From assembly GCA_026874595.1 (NCBI GenBank), contig CM049315.1, positions 17,011,664-17,075,663 of the forward strand: a DNA stretch of 64,000 nt. The letters are read 5' to 3'. The stretch is from Sipunculus nudus. Lineage: Eukaryota > Annelida > Sipuncula > Golfingiida > Sipunculidae. Both the position numbers and the translations under genes were made by a program. Each line of letters begins with the position of its first letter. The stretch's first letter is position 1. Below the pieces are notes generated by a model. It did not search any database, was not told where the DNA came from, and saw only the letters and a program-made list of their open reading frames with translations. Shown piece after piece: positions 1 through 10,500 of this stretch.

Positions 1-661
1 CAGATTTTAACAGAATAAACCCTTATGTGTACATGCTGTGAAAAATAAATCCACAGTACTTACAGGAAAAAAAAAAAATGCCGTGGCCAAAGCTGGGCAA
101 AATTTAAGGTACTGATTTTATATTTATGCTAATAACTTAAAAAAATTGCAAAATTCAGATCTAATTTTTGGTATACAATTGAATCTTGATTAAATTAAGT
201 TTTATCCCTGAAAAAAAGTCTCTAGCTTCAGCAAGTCTTATGTTAAGTTTGTAAATATATTTCCTGATTTTTTACAAGGTACATTATGTTTTGGCCCATA
301 ACTTCAACAAATTAAGAATACTGACCCAGTTTTTGGTATGTACATAGGAATTGTATGGAAGAATATGCATATTTACTAGGATCAAATTCAGATCAGTGGT
401 TTTAATATTAGGCAGTCTTGAACTGTAACAATGGTTTTTTTATGGAAAACGGAGGTTTTCCTTATAATCTTGGAGGAACGAACTCTTAGTGACCCAATTT
501 TCAGTAAAGTAGGAGATTTTGGGGACATCTAACTTTATGCAAAATTTTGGATTCTTAGGGCCAACGGTTTCAAAATGTGCCCTGTTAACGGCCGGACAGC
601 CGGACGGACGAGGGACAAAGGACCATGACTATAGCTCAGATGACTAATGGTCAGCTGAGCT
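1..661 (-). repeat. End of a hairpin-ended dispersed element (minus-strand copy)
   Basis: The right edge, read on the minus strand, has the foldback AGCTCAGCTGACC-ATTAGTCATCTGAGCT (633-661), then CTATAG, a CCGTCCGT-rich stretch and GTTAACAGGGCAC. The same order is seen at the start of the elements at 48664 and 16998. The body towards position 1 is diverged and leaves the window. Confidence 0.6.
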
Positions 662-689
662 TATAAACTGGACTGGATGCACAATGCAA

Positions 690-835
690 TAGAATACTTT
701 CAAGGGTCTGATAACAATTCTGTGCTCTGTGCGCACCCTGGTGTTCCTGCCCACAGAACCCTGACATACCAAACATCGGTTGCACAAAACAATGTCTTGG
801 ACGACTGTAGTGTATAACAGCTGCATGAGAATAAT
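690..835. repeat. Dispersed repeat, second copy near 61.9 kb
   Basis: Shares a long, gapped match with 61909-62035 on the same strand (for example GTGTTCCTG.CCA.AGAACC, CATACCAA.CA, CA..AACAATGTCT, and AACAGCTGCATGAG versus AACCTCTGCATGAG). The open frames at both places translate to similar peptides only because the DNA is related. Confidence 0.55.
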
Positions 836-1334
836 ACATATACTCAGCTTGATTACCTGCATGTGCTGCATATAGGCACCACCTTATATCTGTGAAATGC
901 CTACTGTGAGGGAGTAATCCGGGAAACTTTCCTTTATTATCGACTTAGATGATACACTGTATGTACTCATACTATGTCTGATTATATTTAAATATAGTTT
1001 TTCTGTGTTGCTCACCCCATGTATTACAATTTCAATTTACACAACTAACCATGTGATTTTTAAACGCATGAATGCTGAATAAATGTCAACTCGGTCCTGA
1101 GTTTGGCAGCTGTCACATGTGCCCATGTGAGTTAGGAAACGTCTGTTTACATCACGTGACCAAGAACGAGACCTCACTTCAATAAAATGATATTTATGTC
1201 ATTTGAAAATGTGTTTATCAGATAGAGAAACACTCCAAACCCATGATTGAAATAAATTATTTTGCAGTAGAGGCAGGTGTTTTGAAAAATAAAGTAAACT
1301 ACATTCCCAAAACAAATATGATAACGCTGTAAAA

Positions 1335-1344
1335 TCTCGCGAGA
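1335..1344. promoter_or_regulatory. TCTCGCGAGA palindrome in the RBM26 promoter
   Basis: A perfect 10-bp palindrome TCTCGCGAGA lies 100 bp upstream of the start codon. In vertebrates this element drives many broadly expressed promoters, especially RNA-processing genes. Position and gene class fit; function in this animal is inferred. The transcription start was not located. Confidence 0.6.
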
Positions 1345-1417
1345 ACAACGGTATTATCAGCCATATTAGAAATCAACTCGTGGACGAAAAATCTTTTGCA
1401 AGCTCAACAGACACTTT

Positions 1418-1438
1418 ATGGTGAATTTCGAGACATAG
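1418..1438 (+). CDS. Minimal upstream ORF before RBM26 start
   Basis: ATG 1418 opens a six-codon frame ending at TAG 1436-1438, with its stop only five bases before the main ATG at 1444. If the mRNA starts upstream of 1418, ribosomes would meet this uORF first. The close stop/start spacing favours leaky scanning or limited reinitiation. Transcription of this part is not proven. Confidence 0.4.
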   Translation: MVNFET

Positions 1439-1443
1439 AGAAA

Positions 1444-1502
1444 ATGATAATTGATGACCCGGAGGCTTTACGTTTGTGGCTTGATAATAAATTAGCACCC
1501 AT
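1444..1502 (+). CDS. RBM26: RBM26 coding exon 1 (start codon)
   Basis: Encodes MIIDDPEALRLWLDNKLAP plus two bases of the next codon, followed by donor GTAAGT at 1503. It matches the start of the family's PWI-like domain (human begins with four extra residues, then MII). ATG 1444 is chosen because the homology starts there and no nearby upstream in-frame ATG is present; an ATG at 1418 is in another frame and stops at 1438. Confidence 0.9.
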
Positions 1503-4500
1503 GTAAGTATAATGGCAGAGGTTTCGTTAAAATGTAATTTGGTCGATTGTTTTCCCGACCACGAATATCGTCAAACCGGTGTGAACGAATTTGCTGCGGC
1601 CGTTTGAGGGTTCGTTCATGTCGGCCAAATGTATTAATCGGCTGGCCGGGGGGGGGGGGGGGGGGGGGAGATGAATGCATTAAACCTTGCATGTAATAAT
1701 TATGAAACATTAACCTAAAACACCAGTCACTGCAGTCTTTTTAGCAACCCCAGACTATTAGTTTGTTAACTTTCCCAATGGATACTTTACAGTTACCACA
1801 ATTCTTTCACAAGTATTTTTAAATATAGGTCCTTCAGACTTTGGGTTTAGGAGATCAGTTCAAGATTGGGAGCCACTATAGAACGCGGGCTTCGCTTCTG
1901 TTGTAAATATAAATATAAATAAAACTGTCTCCTGTCATACCCTATTTTAACTCCTACTTTTCCCTGTAGATGTCCCTACACTCAACTATTCTAACATTAA
2001 CAACTACTAAGCATGAGAAGTCGCCTGAATCGGGAATCGAACCTGCCATCTCTAGACTAAGAGCCCTACACGCTACTAAGTGAGCTGTTAAGACGAGATA
2101 CCAGCAGGAGCAAGTTTTGTTCATTTATATCTGCGATTGAAGAGGCATCTATCACGAAAATGGGAAACCATTTACTATTTTAACAGGAAAATTTAGGTTT
2201 AGGTGGGGGCTCCGCCCCCACACCCCCCTTCAGACGGGGAACCCAGGTTCCCCGGACCCCTCCTCCTCTAATATAATAAACTCCAGCTATGAGCAAAATT
2301 AAATACGGGAATTCTGAGGAAAATGATATGTATCGGCCTTTTCCAGGAAACAATTTATTATGCGACACCCGTTTTACCGGCAGTAGGCTGAAGCCCGGTT
2401 TCTATAGTTCTGCCCAAGATTGATCTCCCTAAATCAGTAAATGCTTTGAAAAACTAAAAATTGAGAAAAAGAGGGTGTTTTGAATTCGTCTTTAACAAGG
2501 TAAAGAGGGTGATATATGTGATTGGGTATGAGACAAATAAAAAGGTACATAGTAAATAAAAGTCTTAAACTCTCAGAAATGCAGTAAATCTCGGAAAAAG
2601 TAAGAACAAAACACTAGATGACCTGAGGTCACGCGCTTGCCGGAAATGATGTAAAGTTAGTCAGATGAACGAGCAGTGTCAAAGTGAAAGAAAATAATCC
2701 ATAGTTTGTGAAGAAAGAAGCAATATTAACAAAGTTCTAAAGAAAATAAGATTTTGATATATTTTGATCACCTTGACCTTGATCTTTAACTTATTTGAAT
2801 AATAAACATAGGGCTTCCAGATATCATCACGATATATGACAAGTGTAATTTACAAAACGATTCCTGCAAAACTGTGGCCAGTAGAATGCTACATGTGAGA
2901 CGCAAGAACCAGGAAGCAGGCGAAATTGAGGACAACTGACAAACAGACAACATACTGACAAACTGACCCAAGATTGTGAACAGATGACTTAATCATGTTA
3001 TGAAGAAACCTCACAGGAAGATAATAAGCTATAGTTTATGTAAATGAGGTTTATAGTTTTGGAGATATGGCCAAAAAATGATATGTTGTGCAAGTTTGAG
3101 TGCACCGCCCCCTAGCGGCCAATTCTGGAAAATGAAAAATCCGTTTCGAGATATTAGTGTAAGACATAAGATGTAATAGTTTTAAAAGGATTCTTTCAAA
3201 ACTGTGGCCTGTAGAATGCTATATGTGAGACGCAAGAACCGGCAAGCAAGCGGATTTGAGGACAACTGAGAAACAGACGGACACACTGACAAAGTGACTC
3301 AAGATTGAGTCGAAATGACTACACCAGGATTCAGAAAGACTCAGAGGATGAAAATAAGCTATGGTTTATGTAATTGAGGCTCACAGTTTTGTAGATATGG
3401 CCAAAACATGATATGTTGGAGAGGTTTGCACCCAGCGCCCCCTAGCGGCCGAATTAAAAAAATGAAAAATTGGTTTCGAGATAATAGTGTAGGACTTACG
3501 ATATGGCAGTTTCAAAAAGATTCCTGCAAAACTGTGGCCTCCAGGGCAAGATTACTGAAATCTCGAAATATCTGGTTTGACGAGATATTGTACGAGATAT
3601 CGCGAGACTTTTAATAAAATCATGCAGTACTTGTTAAATGCTACCTGATGCAAAAAACTAGACCTCTCTAGCTTTAAAACTGACAAAGTTAGAAAAATTA
3701 GACCCCTTATTTCAGAATATCATGACTTTTTCCCCAAAATGCGTTACCATGGTTACGGCAAATTTGAGTCAGCTACACACCAGATGACTGGCCTTGGAAT
3801 GACGTTTAAAATGAGCTATGTTTGAAGAAGATACGACTAATAGTGACAAAGATATGAAGAAAAAACCGTTTTGAGAAGTTTTGATGACCTTGACCTTGAC
3901 CTTTGACCTGTATTGCCCAAAAACAATAGGCCCCGAGGACTTTTGCTTGTCTACCAGCTGTATAAGTTAAAAGGCAATTGCCTCAAAATTATGGCCTGTA
4001 GAGAGTACACAGACAGACAGACAGACAAACAAACAGACTAGATGACCTGAGGTCACGCGCTTGCCGGAAATGATGTAAAATTTGTCAGATGAACGAGCAG
4101 TGTCAAAGTGAAAGAAAATAATCCATACTTTGTGAAGAAAGAACCAATATTAACAAAGTTCTAAAGTAAATAAGATTTTGATATATTTTGATCACCTTGA
4201 CCTTGACCTCTGACTTATTTGAATAATAAACATAGGACTTCGAGATATCATCACGATATATGACAAGTGTAATTTACAAAACGATTCCTGGAAAACTGTG
4301 GCCAGTAGAATGCTACATGTGAGAAGCAAGAACCAGGAAGCAGGCGAAATTGAACAACTGAAAAACAGACAAACATACTGACAAACTGACCCAAGATTGA
4401 GACCAGTTGACTTAATCATGTGATGGAGAAACCTCAGAGGAAGATAATAAGCTATAGTTTATGTAAATGAGGTTAATAGTTTTGGAGATATGGCCAAAAA

Positions 4501-7500
4501 ATGATATGTTGTGGAAGTTTGAGTGCACCGCCCCCTAGCGGCCAATTCTGGAAAATGAAAAATCCGTTTCGAGATATTAGTGTAAGACATAAGATGTAAT
4601 AGTTTTAAAAAGATTATTTCAAAACTGTGGCCTGTAGAATGCTATATGTGAGACGCAAGAACCGGCAAGCAAGCAGATTTGAGGACAACTGAGAAACAGA
4701 CACACAGACAAAGTGACACAAGATTGAGACCAGATGACTAAACGAGTTCATGAAGAAGACTTAGAGGAAAAAAATAAACTATAGTTTTTGTAATTGAGGC
4801 TTATAATTTTGGAGATATTGCCAAAACATGATATGTTGGAGAGGTTTGCAGCCAGCGCCCCCTAGCGGCCGAATTCAAAAAATGAAAAATTGATTTCGAG
4901 ATAATAGTGTAGGACTTACGATATGTCAGTTTCAAAAAGATTCCTGCAAAACTGTGGCCTCCAGGGCAAGATTACTGAAATCTCGAAATATCTCGTTTGA
5001 CGAGATATCATACGAGATATTGCGAGACTCTTAATAGAATCTTGTAGTACTAGGTGAATGCTACCTGAAGCAAAAAACTAGACCTCTGTAGCTATAAAAC
5101 TGACAAATTTAGAAAAATATCAGCACTTTTCCCCAAAAATGCGTTACCATGGTTACCGAAAATTGAGTCAGCTACACACCAGAAGACAGGCCTTGGAATG
5201 ACGATTAAAATGAGCTACTGTTGAAGTAGATACGATCAATATTAACACAGATATGAACAAAAAACCGTTTTGTATACTTTTGATGACCTTGACCTTGACA
5301 TTTGACCTATAATGCCCAAAAACAATAGGCCTCCAGGACTTTTGCTTGTCTACCAGCTGTATAAGTTTGAAAGCAATTGCTGGAAAATAGTGGCCTGTAG
5401 AGAGTACACAGACAGACAGACAAACAAACTAGATGACCAGAGGTCACGCGCTTGCCGGAAATGACACTAAGTTAGACAGATGAACGAGCAGTGTCAAAGT
5501 GAAAGAAAATAATCCATAGTTTGTGAAGAAGAACCAATATTAACAAAGTTCTAAAGAAAATAAGATTTTGATATATTTTGATCACCTTGACCTTGACCTT
5601 TGACTTATTTGAATAATAAACATAGGACTTCCAGATATCATCACGATATATGACAAGTGTAATTTACAAAACGATTCCTTCAAAACTGTGGCCAGTAGAA
5701 TGCTACATGTGAGACGCAAGAACCAGGAAGCAGGCGAAATTGAGGACAACTGAGAAACAGGCAAACATACTGACCCAAGATTGAGAACAGATGACTTAAT
5801 CATGTTATGAAGAAACCTAAGAGGAAGATAATAAGCTATAATTTATGTAAATGAGGTTAATAGTTTTGGAGATATAGCCAAAAAATGACATGTTGTGCAA
5901 GTTTGAGTGCACCGCCCCCTAGCGGCCAATTCTGTAAAATGAAAAGTCGGTTTCGAGATATTAGTGTAAGACATAAGATGTAATAGTTTTAAAAGGATTC
6001 TTTCAAAACTGTGGCCTGTAGAATGCTATATGTGAGACGCAAGAACCGGCAAGCAAGCGAATTTGAGGACAACTGAGAAACAGACGGACACACAGACAAA
6101 GTGACACAAGATTGAGACCAGATGACTAAACGAGTTCATGAAGAAGACTTAGATGAAAAAAATAAACTATAGTTTTTGTAATTGAGGCTTATAATTTTGG
6201 AGATATTGCCAAAACATGATAGGTTGGAGAGGTTTGCACCCAGCGCCCCCTAGCGGCCGAATTAAAAAAATGAAAAATTGATTTCGAGATAATAGTGTAG
6301 GACTTAAGATATGCCAGTTTCAAAAAGATTCCTGCAAAACTGTGGCCTCCAGGGCAAGATTACTGAAATCTCGAAATATCTCGTTTGACGAGATATTATA
6401 CGAGATATTGCGAGACTCTTAATAGAATCTTGTAGTACTAGGTGAATGCTACCTGAAGCAAAAAACTAGACCTCTGTAGCTTTAAAACTGACAAATTTAG
6501 AAAAATATCAGCACTTTTCCCCAAAAATGCGTTACCATGGTTACCGCAAATTTAGTCAGCTACACACCAGAAAACAGGCCTTGGAATGACGATTAAAATG
6601 AGCTACTGTTGAAGTAGATACGACCAATATTAACACAGATATGAACAAAAAACCGTTTTGTATACTTTTGATGACCTTGACCTTGACATTTGACCTATAA
6701 TGCCCAAAAACAATAGGCCTCCAGGACTTTTGCTTGTCTACCAGCTGTATAAGTTTAAAAGCAATTGCTGGAAAATTGTGGCCTGTAGAGAGTACACAGA
6801 CAGACAGACAAACAAACTAGACGACCATAGGTCGAACGCTTGCCGGAAATCGAAAGTGAAACACAGACGGACAGACAGAACATATTGTCGGTTTTCTATT
6901 AATGGAATGACTCTCAGGGACAATGCTGAGAATATGTGGCCCTTAGAATGACATGTAAGACAAAAGAACAGGCAAGCAAAGCTGACAACAAAAGACGAAC
7001 AGACAGACATAGTGACTTTGTGAGACAAGATTGACACCAGATGACATAACCTAGTGATTGAGAAGATTCAAAGGAAGAAAATGAGTTATAATTTATGTAA
7101 TTTAGATTTATAGTTTTGGAGGTATGGCGAATTAATGATATACTTGGGAGGCTCGACTGTAGCGCCCTCTAGCAGACATATTCCGAAGACGACAAATGCG
7201 TTTCGTATTATAAGTGTCTGACATGAGATGTCCCAGTTTCAAAAGGATTCCGTCAAAGCTGTGGCCTGTAGAATGCTATATGTAAGGCGTAAGAACCAGC
7301 AAGCAGGTGACTTTTAGGATAACGGACAAACAGATGGACACACTGACAAAGTGACAGAAGATTGAAACCAGATGCCTTAATCAGGTTATGGAAAAAACTC
7401 AAAGGAAGAAAATAAGGTATGGTTTATGTAACTGAGGCTTTGGGTGTAGAGATATGGCCAATACAATGGTATGTGTGTGAGGGTCATGTACAGCGCCCAC

Positions 7501-10500
7501 TGGTGGCCATATCCGGAAAATGAAAAATTTATTTCTAGATATTAGTGTAAGACATAAGATGTAATACTTTCAAAAGGATTCCGTCAAAACTGTGGCCTAT
7601 AGAATGCTATATGTGAGACGCAAGAGCCAACAAGCAGGCGAATTTGAGGACAACTGACAAACAGACGGACACACTGACAAAGTGACTCAAGATTGAGTCC
7701 AGATGACTACTTCAGATTATGGAGAAGACTCAACGGAAGAAAAAGCTACAGTTTATGTAACTGAGGTTTATAGTTTTGGAGATATTGCCAAAGCATGATA
7801 TGTTGGGAGAGGTTCGAGTTCAGCGCCGCCTAGCGGCCATATCCGGAAATGAAAAATTGATTTCGAGATATTAGTGTAAGACTTCAGATGTAATAGTTTC
7901 AAAAGGATTCTTTTAAAACTGTGGCCTGTAGAATGCTAAATGTGAGACGCAAGAGCAAGCAGGCGAATAGGAGGACAACTGACAAACAGACAGACACACT
8001 GACAAAGTGACACAAAATTGTGACCAGATGACTACACCAGGTTATGGAGAAAACTCAGAGAAAGAAAATAAGCTATAGTTTATGTAATTGAGGCTGATAA
8101 TTTTGGAGATATGGCCAAAATATGATATGTTGGGGAGGTTTGCATCCAGCGCCCCCTAGCGGTCCTATCCAAAAAATGAAAAAACAAATTCGAGATACTA
8201 GGGTAAGACTTGAAATATATCAGTTTTAAAAAAATTCCTGCAAAACTGTGGCCTCCAGGGCAAGATTAATGAAATCTCGAAATATTTCGTTTGATTAGAT
8301 ATCTTACGAGATATTGCCAGACTTTTAATAAAATCATGTAGTACTAAACGAATGCTACCTCATGCAAAAATCTAGACCTCTCTAGCATTAAAACTGACAA
8401 ATTAGTCCATTGATTTTCAAATATGATATTTTTCCCCGAAAATGTGTTACCATGGAAACGGAAAATTTGAGTCAGCTACCCACCAGAAGAAAGGCCATTG
8501 GATGACGATTAAAATGAGCTATAGTTCAAGTAGATACGACTAATAGTTACAAAGATATGAAGAAAAACCCGTTTTGTAGACTTTAATGACCTCGACCTTG
8601 ACCTTTGACCTATTTGGAGCAAAAAAAATAGGGCACCTAGAATTTTGGTTGTCCATCATCTCTGAAAGTTTCAAGGTGATTGTGGCTAAATTGTGGCCAG
8701 AGAGTGCAGACAAACAAACAAACTAGCTGCAAAAGTCGCCGTGTTATCAGCATTTACGTGAAATCATGTTTTTTTCTCGCTTGACGAGATATAGTACGAG
8801 ATTTGGCAAGACGAGCAGTTTTATTATGTCAAGACGGCCAAACGTTACGAAATGGCGAAAACTAGATCCGTCTAGCTGTAAAAGTCGCCGAGTTATAAGC
8901 ATTTCCGTGTACTCTCGTGTTTTCTCGTTTGACGAGATATGGTGCAGGATTTGGCCAGTCTTGTAGATTTGTCATATCAAACTCTCTAAATGTTATGAAA
9001 TGGCGAAAACTACATCTGTCTAGCTGTAAAAGTTGCCGAGTTATTAGCATTTCTGTGAAATTTCCTTTTTTATCGTTTGACGAGATATGGTGCGAGATTT
9101 GGCCAGTCTTGCAGGTTTGTCATGTCAAGCCATCCAAATGTTAATGAATGCCAAAAACTAGACCTGTCTAGCCGTGAAAGTCGCCGACTTATATGCATTT
9201 CTGTGAAATCTCGTTTTTCCACATTTGACCAGATGTAGTGCGAGATTTCGCCAAGTAATGCAGTTTTACTATGTCAAATTGGCCAAATGTTACCAAATGC
9301 CAAAAACTAGACCTGAGTAGCTGTAAAAGTCGCCTAGTTATAAGCATTTCCATGATATCTCGTTTTTTTCTCGCTTGACGAGATATGGTGCGAGATTTGG
9401 CCTGATTTCTTTTCTGGCGTGTCAAGCTTTTCATATGTTATGAAATGCCGAAAACTAGACCTGTGTAGCTGTAAAAGTCGCCGAGTTATAAGCATTTCTG
9501 TGAAATCTCGTTTTTTCTCGTTTGACGATAAACCGAGCTAAATTTGACGAGACTTGCAATTGAATGACTTAGAACCAAGGGGAAGCAGCCTTATGCAAAA
9601 AACTAGACCCTTGAAACATAAATATTAACCGAGATAAAAGCCAAAAACTGCATATTTTCAGATCGTCAAGTTTAACCCACAAATTTGGTAACCATGGTAA
9701 CGGCAGCACAAAGCTACATGTGCGGAGGAATAAGCCAATGTTCCTAGTTTAAGATACAACGATAAAAATTGTGCCATGTTTAAAATTATTTTAGATATTG
9801 CAGAAAAATGATATGTTACAGTGTTTCAGGTACCACGCCCCCTGGTGGCTATTTCCAAAAAATGAAAAACTGATTTCGAGATATTTATAAATAACACAAA
9901 ATATATCAATTTCAAAGCCATTGTTAAAAAATGCAACCTGTAGGTCATATTTAATGAAATCTCGAAGACTCTCGTTTGACGAGAAACGGTGCGAGATTTT
10001 GCAAGATTTTTGATTGGATCACCGAGAGCTCACCAAGGGCTACAAGATGCAAAAAAATTGACCTCTCCAGCATGAAAACTGACAGAGTTAGAAGCTGAAA
10101 ACTGCATATTTTCATAATTCAAAAGTTTTACCCCAAAAATAGAGAAATCTGGCAATAGCGCACTTTGGCACCTATGCGCAAAATTAAGCCCATGGACCCC
10201 AGTTGAAGGTGCTGTGATGGAAATGGCCCAATGTTTAATAGTTCTGGAGGTATAGCACCAAAACAAATTTTCATGTTTTTTCATCTGCAACGCCCCCTGG
10301 CGGCCATTTCCAAAATCTGAAAAAACAATTTCGAGATATTCTTGTGTTACATAAAATATCTCAGAATCAGTATGATTGCTGCAAATTTGAAAAATATCAG
10401 GAAATTCCATGAATTCTCCCCAAAATTGCGTAACCATGGTAACAGCAAATTTAAGTAAGTTACATGTCAAAAGAAAGGCCAGGTGATGACGAAAAAAATG

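Larger units (their letters stand above)
1845..2434. mobile_element. Inverted-repeat-bounded element in intron 1
   Basis: Left arm 1845-1895 (GTTTAGGAGATCA, AAGATTGGGAG, ACTATAGAAC, GCGGGCTTC) reappears inverted at 2390-2434 (GAAGCCCGG, TTCTATAGTTCTGCCCAAGATTGATCTCCCTAAAT in pieces). The interior holds a tRNA-like promoter sequence and two perfect GC hairpins but no transposase frame. It looks like a non-autonomous foldback or MITE-type element about 590 bp long. Target-site duplications were not resolved. Confidence 0.5.

Noticed and set aside
2020-2094. Functional tRNA gene on the minus strand
   Set aside because: The B box is perfect but the acceptor, anticodon and T stems do not pair; kept only as a tRNA-derived relic.
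10030-10470. 146-codon minus-strand open frame, the longest in the window
   Set aside because: It lies wholly in the intron 1 tandem repeat, crosses the CTCF-like core and shows no domain; the matching units elsewhere do not keep the frame.
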